DNA of 64,000 nt from Blepharisma stoltei. Its lineage: Eukaryota; Ciliophora; Heterotrichea; Heterotrichida; Blepharismidae. This document shows positions 30,604 through 39,164 of this stretch, in pieces. Under the pieces are notes generated by a model. It did not search any database and had not been told where the DNA came from. It saw only the letters and a list, made by a program, of their open reading frames with translations. A program made the translations under genes and the position numbers. Location of the stretch: contig CAJZBQ010000009.1 of the NCBI GenBank assembly GCA_914767885.1, positions 124,001 to 188,000 on the forward strand, written 5' to 3'. How positions within the stretch are numbered: the stretch's first letter is position 1; each line of letters begins with the position of its first letter.

Positions 30604-31104
30604 TTAAGTGGAGGCTATAATTACCAGTGCTACAATTATTCCGATAGTCATTAGCCCTGCTGTTGTTAAGACACAGACTTGGGTGTTTACTCCTAGGCAT
30701 TTATCGTTGACATTAGGTAAGCATGTTCGAGATTCATTATTTTGAGGCAAAAGAGGCTGATTTTCTCTGCCATAGCCAGGAGGAGGAGCATAATATGGGT
30801 TTTGCCTTGGCTGAGGAGGTGGAGCTTGATATACAGGAGGCTGATTTGCAGCAGGGTTTTGATAAGCTGGATATGCTTGGTAGCCGTAAACAGGAGGGTT
30901 ACTAGAAACATTAGACTGTTCTGGAACCTGGTATTGGCTTTGCAACTTTCTGGCTACTTCTTCATCAGCTAATGCTTGTTTACGAACTCTTTCATTTTCT
31001 TCTTCTTGCAGAGCTCTTGCAATCTCCTCATCTCTATTGATATCGCTACCAGTGTGTCTTTGTTGCATACGACGTCGATATTCCTCTAATTGGTCTCCGC
31101 TCAT
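30604..31104 (-). CDS. Small Pro-rich, probably tail-anchored membrane protein
   Basis: ATG 31104-31102, stop 30606-30604; 166 aa, uninterrupted. Residues 20-55 are charged helix with a ubiquitin-interacting-like EEIARALQEEEN and a second EEVARKLQSQ. A Pro/Tyr/Gln-rich stretch (YQAPPPQPRQNPYYAPPPGY) follows. The C-terminal 25 residues are a single hydrophobic segment (VLTTAGLMTIGIIVALVII) with four upstream cysteines. Such a layout suggests a tail-anchored adaptor of endosomal or ER membranes. No family name can be supported; the UIM reading is a suggestion only. Confidence 0.7.
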   Translation of the reverse strand: MSGDQLEEYRRRMQQRHTGSDINRDEEIARALQEEENERVRKQALADEEVARKLQSQYQVPEQSNVSSNPPVYGYQAYPAYQNPAANQPPVYQAPPPQPRQNPYYAPPPGYGRENQPLLPQNNESRTCLPNVNDKCLGVNTQVCVLTTAGLMTIGIIVALVIIAST

Positions 31105-31184
31105 GACTTAAATTTATTCGTTTTATTATATTTAATCTTTAAATAAATAATAAAGAAGTTTTCTGACAAGAAGAGATTTTTATA

Positions 31185-31400
31185 TATAGCCCAGGAATGA
31201 TTTTTGATCGTCCTAGGTTAGAATCCTCTCGATTTAGGTTTCCAACTCAAGTTGACAAACCAACTTGGGGAGAGATATTACGCTTTATGTGAGACATTTA
31301 CCAACTGAGCTAGTTTGCCAATTTGAGTTGAAAACCAAATCGGGAACTTTTTGAGCCTTCTCATAGCACAGGGCGATTTAAAAATTGCTCCTGTATATAT
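31185..31400. repeat. Imperfect long palindrome, probable germline-limited MITE
   Basis: About 216 bp between TATA steps upstream of the tail-anchored gene. Left arm blocks CAGGAatgATTTTTgATCGtCCT... and CTCGATTTaGGTTTcCAACT match the inverse of the right arm (CAGGAgcaATTTTTaaATCGc, CCCGATTTgGgTTTtCAACT), with similar spacing. The loop region contains TAGCTCAGTTGGT on the minus strand, a good match to a tRNA D-arm (A-box). No coding gene is interrupted. Confidence 0.6.
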
Positions 31401-32009
31401 AGTTTATAGCTTGCTCTAAAAATCAGATATAAAAATGTAAGTATATAAAGTTTGGTGCAAAAATCATACAAATAAATAATTCAGGAACTTATAGTAATCT
31501 AGCTCCCCCCCTCCGTGAGCAAACAAAAAAATATTTTGTGCGCTCATCGAGGATTAATTTTTTTGTCCAAAGTTTATAAAATTGAGAAGTAAAAATTAAT
31601 TTAATTTTCAAAATTTTTTTTACTCTTTGACGACAACATCAAATTTTCCCATAAGAATACAAAAATTACCAATATTCTATCAAAACATAATAATTGATGG
31701 TTATGAATTAATTATTAATTATTAAATGTCGCTAGACACTGAACAAGAACCTAACTCATCAAGTGATGATAGCAGTGGCGGATCAATTGATAGTGATTCT
31801 TCTGCATCTTCACAACTGAAGGAGATTTTATGGATGATTGAGAAGAAACCAGAGATCTTATTAGAGAGAGCGCAGTGCCATCTCATGAGCCAAGTCCAAA
31901 CATTGAAATAAAACCTCCGTTAGAATTATTTTACAGCTTTTTCAATAGTGAAATGATAAACTCTGATCGTTGAAAATACAAATCTTTACGCTGGATTAAT
32001 AAGAAGCAT

Positions 32010-32427
32010 CTTATCTTATTAAGTCTATAACGTTTAACGTCCACTACGGGGTAGCCGTTTCCAGAGCTGCCACCATATTTGTACACGTGTCGGGCCCGCA
32101 GACCTCTGGATCGATCTGCTTTGTTGCGCCAGGGCACGGGCAAATATAGCGTTCCGGCTTCGACGGGCTGAGTTGCCTTGCCTTCCTCGACTCAGCTCCT
32201 GCGCGTGTTTCGCCTAAGGGTCACCTTCCTCGGGTGTGCTGAGAGGTAAAACTTCAAGTCTCTTGATATACTTGGAGCAGCGCCCTGACTTATCCGTCAG
32301 AGTACAACTGCTATTGCTGTACAGAAATTTCCTAAAGAAAACCTAACCCCATAAGTAAAATGGCATTTGGTTCGAGTGAATTAGCTTCGCTAATTTTCTC
32401 TCCCTCAAGCAATTTTATTTATGGATG
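32010..32427. mobile_element. GC-rich family C element inside the PiggyBac remnant
   Basis: Flanked by a perfect 12-bp duplication AATAAGAAGCAT (31998-32009, 32428-32439). It shares with the 61.1-61.5 kb element a block starting CTCGACTCAGCTCCTGCGCG, CGCCTAAGGGTCA, GTGCTGAGAGGTAAAA, CTGCTATTGCTGT and AAAACCTAACCC. If the left end is the tail, it reads (AATAAGATAAG) on the minus strand. No long reading frame. Confidence 0.72.
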
Positions 32428-33333
32428 AATAAGAAGCATAATGAAGAGAGAATCATTGCTTTTCAATTATATATATGATGTAACTGAAGAAGAAATTAAA
32501 AAATACATTGGATTGAGCATATTATTTGGTTTAGTTCACATAAGTCAGATCAGAAACTATTGATCGAGCAATCTTCTCTATCATAATAGCGTTATATCCA
32601 GTACAATGAGCAGATATAGGTATGAAGGTATTTCCAAAATACTTCACTTATCACCTCCTTCATCATCTCAATGGGCTGGACGGTTATCTAAACTTAGTCC
32701 AATCGCTGAAATTTTGTGCCAAAATTGCAAAAGAAATTATGAATTAGGCAGAGAAATTTCAATTGATGAAAGCATAATAAAATACAAAGGCCACCACATT
32801 TCCAAGCAGTATATATCAACAAAGCCAATAAAAATGAGGATTCAAGGTATTTGTATTGTGCGATTCAAAAAAACACGCTATTTATGAAATTATGAAATTT
32901 ACCCTGGAAAATCAGCAAAAATAGAAAATAATATCGCAAAGGCTGTGACACTGAGACTGATTGAAGAATTAAGATCAAACTGGCATCACATATATTGCGG
33001 CGATTGATATTCAAGTCCTGAATTATTCAGAATTTTAACAAATCAAGGATTCGGAGCAACTGGAGCAGTGAGAAAAAATAGGAAAGGATTGCCAAAGTTT
33101 CAAATAAATAAAATGAATCGATTGGTGTTTTTATTTCAGTAATCCTTTGCTATTTTGCGCTTGGTTCGATAAAAGAGCAATCCTTATTATCTCCAATATT
33201 GAATCAACAAATGCAAAAGAAAAATCAGCCAGATCATCGTCAGAAGTTAAAAAATAAAACCTGATATCGTAGCTAATTATTCAGCATACATGTCAGGTGT
33301 TGATCACTTTGATCAATTTCTTCAAAGCTATAC

Positions 33334-33956
33334 GACTTTTATTTTAATGGAAGATTCGGAAAGTAATGTTTCCTATTCTTCTTCCTTTTGTGAAGAAAAC
33401 GGAGCTTTACAGGATGAATTTTTCGAACTTTTACTATTAAATGAACTTATTGATACAGGATTACTTGATAATTCTGAATCAGAATATGAATGAAATGATA
33501 GTGATACAGAAAATGTTGATACAGATGACAAAATATTGGAGTTTTTAAGTTGTTTAGATGGAAAAATACTAGATGAAGTAGATCCTATTCAGGGAAACCT
33601 TCAAATATAGGAAGACTGAGGTGATCATTGATGATAAGAAGACAATCGATAAGAAAATCCTGAACACCAGAAAAATAAAAATTAGATCAGATTCAAATTT
33701 TATCAGAAAAATAAAATTGATATCAGAATCAAACATTATCAGGAAAATAAAATTTAGATCAGATTCAAATTTCATCAGAAATAGAAAAATTCATATCAGA
33801 CTCAGAAATCGAAAAAATCGCGGATTACGTGGGTTCAGAAAATTTTACTAAAATTTTATCCAAAGATTTTAGGAAAAGAAGAAAGTTAAAAAATTTTTAA
33901 TCGGGACATGGCCCTGAAATAAAGGCCTTTAAGTAATAAAGATTTCTCTCTCTCTC
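33334..33956 (+). mobile_element. Second insertion inside the PiggyBac remnant, with (CT)n tail
   Basis: Flanked by a perfect 12-bp duplication TCAAAGCTATAC (33322-33333 and 33957-33968) that splits the transposase between FDQFLQSYT and SYTVGRRSNKWW. It ends in AAGATTTCTCTCTCTCTC, a (CT)n tail like those of the 48 and 52 kb elements. It contains an acidic frame beginning MEDSESNVSYSSSFCEEN that runs to about 33,610 and a repetitive Arg/Ile/Lys/Ser stretch behind it; the acidic start resembles the N-terminus of the PiggyBac frame in composition only. Confidence 0.65.
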
Positions 33957-34590
33957 TCAAAGCTATACAGTTGGAAGAAGGTCAAATAAATGATGAAAAT
34001 CATGTTTCTACTACTTCATTCAAATCGCTTTGATAAATTCTTATATAATTTATAAAAACCATAGCAAAAGCAGTGATGGACTACTTAGTCATGAAGAATT
34101 TAGAATGGAAGTGGCTTTAGGATTGATAGAATATAATTGCAATAGTAATCAAATTACAAAGGCGGCAATAAAGGGAGAAATGAATAGAAGATGTACTTAT
34201 TGTAAACAGTTGAATAAAGACAGCAAAACCTACTATAAATGTTCTGATTGCAACGCGCCAATACATCGTGGCTGTTTCATTAATCATAAATGTGATAGAT
34301 AAATATGTATTATCTTATAATTGATAATAGTAACTTTTGGGCAGTTTCTAATCGGCAAGGGAAAGCTCAGGGACAGAGATAAAAATAGATTTTGGGTATT
34401 TTTTTTGGGTGTAATTGTCTTCAATGAGTTAAAATTAAACAGAATTAGCTAGAGATTTCATTATAATAATTTTCACTTATATATAAAAATTTTTCTATTA
34501 AAAAAATTTTTGTTTGCTAATGGAGATAGATTTTGGCGAAAAAAATATGGATTTTCCAATTGTTTTTGCTAGCCCATGGGCGGAGGAATA

Positions 34591-35076
34591 AGTATTTCTT
34601 TCTATTCAAATATTATGATTTGACTCGAATATAGCTTCTATACCAAATATTTTTATATAATTCATATAATATTTCAAAAAGTTAATTTTTTCTTTAAAAT
34701 CACCTGCTGCTTTATTAATTACATGCACAATACTCTAACAGTTATTGGAAATGCTTTAAAATAAGCAAACTTTCAAACTTGATCATGCATTAGCATCCTT
34801 GCATATATGGCCTTATTTCAAAGCATTTTCCTATTTAAAAATTAAGAATCAAAAAGATGTATAAAAGCATTTGCTTCAAACTTAGACTATTAAAAGATGG
34901 GAATTTTAAAGTTTGAATTATCATAGATAACTACAGGGAAAATTTTGAATTTATTTTAAAACTTATTTTTTGGTAAAGGGAGGGCTTATGGTAATCTAAT
35001 TAAGATAAAATAATTCAGGTTTTTATTAGCAAAATGGATTCGAAAAGCCCGCAACCGTCGCTTGAAAATTTAAAAG
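34591..35076. other. Intergenic, AT-rich, nothing recognised
   Basis: Between the PiggyBac right end and the AT-hook gene stop. No frame, no inverted repeat and no match to the other element families. Confidence 0.4.
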
Positions 35077-35805
35077 TTAACTAGAATTGTTTTTATTAGC
35101 ATTATTATTTTCGAAAAACCTCAAAAATGCTGTGATATAGTAATAGCCTATAACCTGCATCATTGGATTTTCCTCAAGTTTTGCAAGAAGCAAGTCTTCA
35201 GATTCTTTGTGTTCATCCTCAGTTTTCTTGCTTACAGAGTAGCTGAATAAGTCTTTTGATGCATAATCATAATAAACAAACCATAAATCGCTCCCTACTT
35301 TGCATTTTTTCGAAAGCTCTGCCTGACCGTAGCTTTTGAACCACTCTCTATACTGATCAACAAATATCTGATGAGAAAACAGATAGTCTTTGTACTTCTT
35401 CCCATACGATAAAAACTTATTCCCTTTGTCTGGCTTGCCTCTAGGGCTCAAATACTCTTGTAAAAATACTTTATCCTGGGTGCTTAATGTGTGTTCTATT
35501 TTGGGGTAATTGAACTTCATAAAGCTTCTAAAAGACCGAAGCCAGTATTTATCCTTTTCTTCAGTTTTTTTCTTAATGGGATCAAAGGGTCTAAGAGGCC
35601 TTCTACCTCTTTTCTTAGGCAATTTGACGATGTCATCATCAGATGAGGTCACATACTTGGATTCAGGTAAGGACTGAATATTCATTAAGGAATTATGGAT
35701 TTGCCAGTTTACCCAATAATTACTGGGATAAGCTGGGCTAGGAACACTCGGACCTATTTCTGAAACAGGAATTGGGACTGCTATTAAGCTTTCTTCAGAC
35801 TCCAT
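35077..35805 (-). CDS. Unknown protein with an AT-hook-like motif
   Basis: ATG 35805-35803, TAA 35079-35077; 242 aa, uninterrupted. Residues 62-72 read KLPKKRGRRPLRPF, an AT-hook-like KRGRRP core. The rest is rich in aromatic and basic residues (KDKYWLRSFRSFMKFNYPKIEHTL, HQIFVDQYREWFKSYGQAELSKK). No family is recognised. An AT-hook suggests DNA binding in the nucleus; the remainder could be a small helical domain. Trp is encoded by TGG only here. Confidence 0.7.
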   Translation of the reverse strand: MESEESLIAVPIPVSEIGPSVPSPAYPSNYWVNWQIHNSLMNIQSLPESKYVTSSDDDIVKLPKKRGRRPLRPFDPIKKKTEEKDKYWLRSFRSFMKFNYPKIEHTLSTQDKVFLQEYLSPRGKPDKGNKFLSYGKKYKDYLFSHQIFVDQYREWFKSYGQAELSKKCKVGSDLWFVYYDYASKDLFSYSVSKKTEDEHKESEDLLLAKLEENPMMQVIGYYYITAFLRFFENNNANKNNSS

Positions 35806-36218
35806 CTCTTATCAATTCAATTATTATTAGGCGACATAATTATGTTTAAATTACTGAATTAATTCGACATTCACAAAAGAAAAATAATAATTACTGCAAT
35901 GAACCAGAACAAAGTGATTTGATTCGCCACACTTTTGTGGAGAAGATTTGCAAATATGGAGAGAAAATGCTCGAAACGCTTTGAGATAACATTATTTTGC
36001 TTATAAATAGCTTTGCCTTTGATAAGGTTCTATAATGATGTCTCAGGGTGTTAAAATAACAATTCTGCAACAATTAATTATGATAAACCTGAAAAGCGTT
36101 CCATTTAACTTTTTGCCTACGTCATAAGGTGATAAAATAAGAATTGTCAATTGAACATTTTTTTATTAAATTTTTTATAATAATCAGTTAGCTATCTATA
36201 AATAAATGGTCTTCAGGC
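35806..36218. other. Intergenic, nothing recognised
   Basis: 413 bp between the AT-hook gene start and the DYRK stop. AT-rich with no coding frame or repeat match seen. It should hold the AT-hook gene promoter and the DYRK 3' end. Confidence 0.4.
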
Positions 36219-38851
36219 TTAATTAAAGGTAAATCCTTTATCTGCAGCTTTTGTGGTATGTGGAGTATTTTTTGGGAAGAGCGGGTTATACTTTAAAGCT
36301 GGTGCTGGATTATGATCGCCAAGGCTAGTCTTTCTATTGTGATTGAGGTTATTCGGGTTAGGCCGCTGGCTCCTTACTCTCTTAATAGGCTCTTTGAAAA
36401 AAGGATGCGATACAGCTTCATCGACAGTTAGTCTATTATTTGGGTACCACGTTAAACATCCTAAAATAACGCTTACTTTCAACGAAATTAATAAAATGTG
36501 GCTCAGCTCCAGCAAGAAGTTCTGGTATACTCTTGCTTCCTGGGTTTCTTTTCTTCCCTCTGCTATTCGGCACAATTCTCGGAGCATTTCTTGCATCGAA
36601 GAACATTCTTTTCCTGGATGCTTTTTCCAAAAACTTTTCTGGAGGAATTCCAAGGACTTCCATCATACAAAGTAGTAAATCGGTCTCATTTTCGCCAGGG
36701 AAGAGCGGATATCCTGTATAAAGTTCAAAGATAATGCAGCCCAAAGACCAAATATCAATGGCTTCATTATAATCAACACCTAAAACAATTTCTGGCGCTC
36801 GATAAAAGCGACTTTGTATATAAGTGAATACTTTGCCATTGACAAAGCATGCAGAGCCAAAGTCAATTAATTTTATATCATTTGACCCATCAGGTTTAAG
36901 AAGGATATTTTCTGGCTTTAAATCGCAGTGGATCAGATCTAAAGTTTTAAGCAATTTCAAAGCCTGCACAATTTGAAAGCCAATTTTTCTAACAATTGAA
37001 ATATTTACACCACCGAAATTGGCAGTTTTGAGCAAGTCATATAAATTGGAGCTGAGGACTTCGAAGCCCATGCATAAATGCTTACGAAACATGAAAAAAT
37101 CTTTCATGTGAACCACATTATAGCTGTCTTTTGGATCATTGTCTCTGACAAGCTTTAATATCCTTACCTCATCTTCTGCTTGTTTTGTGAATTTTACCTT
37201 ATTTCTAATAATTTTCATTGCTAAAAACTCTTTCAGTTTATTGTCAAAGACTTTTACTACCTGGCCAAATGATCCTTTGCCAAGTATTTCGATTACTTCA
37301 TATCGATATCCAAGGTGATCTCCTATAACAACATTATAGTCACCGTTTTCATCATCGAAGCCGTTATTAAAGCTTACTCCATAAGTTTGAAGTTTTTGGC
37401 ATTTTAGTCCTAACTCCTCCCTTTAAATTGAAATAAAATATCAATAAAAATTCTATCAACCTTTAAAGTGGAACAAAAATTTAATTTTAATAAGAAATTT
37501 CAGACGTGAAACTAATAATTTCTCTATAAATAGCTTTGAACCATACTAATGGAGAGTGAAAGCCATTGTCATTTAAGCAGTTAGAACTCTGAATAGACTA
37601 ATTTTATTTTTAAAAAATTTATAGTATTTGGGCTCCAATTAAAAGGGCAGTAAGCAATATATCTCTACCGAATACCTGGCAGCGAGTGAAGACCCTCGTC
37701 CAGCACGCGATATCATTAAAACGCTAACTGCTGAGCAAGCGGGGAAGCGTTAGGGAAGTCTAAATAATTTTAACAGTGCTACAATTGTATTCTAAAATCT
37801 CTGTATGTTCAAAAGTACTTAAAAAATACTTAAACAGTCTATAGGCAACAGGAGCTGAAAGAGGCAAAGCCATTGAATCAAATTTCGTCTGAGGATCTTC
37901 ACTTATTCTTTGCTGAGGCATGCTCGGCTGAGCTGACTGAGGTGTGGTTGGTGTAAGCAGAGGACTAGGTGGAGGTTGAGGACTAGATTGAGCTGGTTGA
38001 GGAGTAGACTGGCCTGGCTGAGGACTAGGCTGAGCTGGCTGAGGGGTTGGCGGAGCTTGCTGAGGAGTAGATGAGGCTTGTTGAGGGCTAGGTGGTGCTT
38101 GTTGAGGACTAGACGGAGTTAACTGTGGGCTAGATGATGTTGTAGCTTTTGATGTCAGCGACGCAGAAAGATCTGCTTTTTTAACAGGCTGCTTTGGAGA
38201 CAATGATTTTTTTGGCATAAGTTTATCAATTGCCGACATAGAAGGCGCCGATGTTACTACCTTCAAGCTTCGTGAGGTATCCGAACCACTTGCTGGCTCT
38301 TTTCTTGGAGATCGTGGGGAGTTTTGAGTTAATTTATCCATTGATGGCATAGAAGGTGAAGGTCCCAATTTTTTCAAGTTGAGAGAGATGTCTGAAGACC
38401 TCCCTTTTGGCATCTCTTTTTTGGGAGATTGAGATGGCTGCTTTGATACAAGTTTATCCTTTGCTGGCTGTGAAGGGGAAGGTGTTAGTCTTTTCAAGGC
38501 ACCTGAGATGTCCAAGGCTTTCAAGGTAGCTGAAATATTTAAGGTATTCCCATTTGTTGATTCTTTTTTAGCAGGCTGAGGAGATTTAAATTGGGGTGTA
38601 GCTGGCTTTTTGGCTTGAGGAGCTGCTTGGGAAGCTTTTGTTGATGGGCTCACAGCAGACTTTAGAGAATTTCTAGGAGAGACAACAGAAGTTGCAGGTT
38701 TTTTTGTTGTGTTGTCACTAGAAATTTTTTGTTGAGCTTTATGCAGACGTGAAGTGAGCTCTGAAATAGTGAGTTTGTGGAATTTAGTTTCTTCTGAAGC
38801 ACTTCCAGACTTGAGGTTTAGCTTTGGTTTAGGAGAAGTCATTATATCCAA
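36219..38851 (-). CDS. DYRK-family dual-specificity protein kinase with long Pro/Ser-rich N-terminus
   Basis: ATG 38851-38849, TAA 36221-36219. Two IESs (37660-37762, 37413-37652) and one 16-nt intron (GTAAGCGTTATTTTAG, 36461-36476) are removed to give 758 codons. The first 320 residues are low complexity with an array of S/T-P-Q-x repeats (SSPQQAPPSPQQASSTPQQ). The DYRK homology box spans the IES site (FEHTEILEY ... YCLGLKCQKLQTYG, NGFDDENGDY), then the kinase: YRYEVIEILGKGSFGQVVKV, AMKIIRNK, HCDLKPENIL, DFGSA and YIQSRFYRAPEI. The Tyr-x-Tyr-like YIQ loop start and SRFYRAPE are diagnostic of DYRKs, which autophosphorylate this Tyr. The intron join gives FVE-RCLTWYPNNRL. DYRKs act in cell cycle and cytoskeletal signalling. 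Confidence 0.88.
37413..37652. mobile_element. Family 4 MITE-type IES (240 bp) in DYRK gene
   Basis: TAA flanks (ccTAActcc / cagTAAgc). Imperfect TIRs: CTCCTCCCTTTAAATTG at the left; the right end reads CAATTAAAAGGGCAG. A second copy of the left motif (CCTTTAAAGTGGAACAAAAA) lies about 50 bp inside, a layout shared with families 1 and 3. Confidence 0.72.
37660..37762. other. Second DYRK IES (about 103 bp) containing a GC-rich family D fragment
   Basis: Between TA 37658-37659 and TA 37761-37762. It carries AGCGAGTGaagaCCCTCGTCCAG and GAGCAagcGGGGAAGCGTTAG, related to 10,686-10,790 in calpain IES 2. Only about 7 nt of coding sequence separate it from the family 4 IES. The joined frame reads CSTVKII-YC-LGLKCQKL. 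The exact left boundary is the least certain of the IES calls in this gene. Confidence 0.55.
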
Positions 38852-39164
38852 AATGAAAAAAATAAAATGTACACACAGTTTTAACTAAGAAAATTATCCA
38901 AATTAATAGTTAGTTCAGAGAAGCATCCTTCAAAGACTGTCATATTCAACAGATAAACATAAGAATTTTCATTAATTGATATCATACCCATATCAATCTT
39001 AAGAATACAAAAATTCATATAAACTGCTTAAACTATTATTTGATGATAAGAAATTACCACATCCAAATTAAATTTTAATCAGTTTACTTTAATTATTCTT
39101 AATTTTTGATTTTTCTAAAATAAATTTTTTAAAAAAAGGGAACAGAATGTGAAATTTCACAATA
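38852..39164. other. Intergenic, AT-rich, nothing recognised
   Basis: 313 bp between the DYRK start and the cyclic-nucleotide-binding gene stop; no gene or repeat seen. Confidence 0.4.

Larger units (their letters stand above)
31726..34302 (+). pseudogene. PiggyBac-type transposase (DDE_Tnp_1_7 family), frameshifted and interrupted
   Basis: Reading pieces in order: an acidic Ser-rich N-terminus (MSLDTEQEPNSSSDDSSGG), PPLELFYSFFNSEMI, IKKYIGLSILFGLVHISQIRNYW, MSRYRYEGISKILHL, SIDESIIKYKGHHISKQYI, IYCGDWYSSPELF, GFGATGAVRKNRKGLP, NPLLFCAWFDKR, MSGVDHFDQF, YTVGRRSNKWW and a C-terminal cysteine-rich domain (CTYCKQLNKDS..YKCSDCNAPIHRGCF). The three PiggyBac catalytic Asp positions (SIDES, GDW, GVD) can be seen. 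TGA is Trp in NYW and GDW, so it evolved under the host's code. At least three frameshifts, besides two insertions, make it inactive as it stands. It is probably removed from the somatic nucleus. Confidence 0.85.
31502..34590 (+). mobile_element. Decayed PiggyBac transposon with family 1 termini
   Basis: Left end CTCCCCCCCTCCGTGAGCAA next to TAG at 31,500-31,502; right end CATGGGCGGAGGAA before TAA at 34,589. The right 200 bp (ttaaacagaattagctagag, atttcattataataattttc, ttttccaattgtttttgct) runs in parallel with the right half of the family 1 MITE at 60.6-60.9 kb, and the left 130 bp (gaagtaaaaattaatttaat) with its left half. Between them is a PiggyBac transposase remnant. Two nested insertions (32010-32427, 33334-33956) bring the length to 3.1 kb; without them it would be about 2.0 kb, a normal size for an autonomous PiggyBac element. 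Confidence 0.8.

Noticed and set aside
31230-31345. A functional tRNA gene on the minus strand
   Set aside because: D-arm and acceptor stem look right, but the length is about 66 nt, the T-arm is not canonical and the acceptor pairing follows from the larger palindrome.
31500-34592. TTAA target duplication for the PiggyBac element
   Set aside because: The flanks are TAG and TAA, not TTAA, and the related MITEs show TAA or TTA; I report what is seen rather than the textbook site.
37653-37735. An alternative DYRK start (MISRAGRGSSLAARY...) in frame with the kinase
   Set aside because: That sequence is a fragment of the GC-rich family D repeat, and the DYRK homology box continues upstream into the Pro-rich frame.
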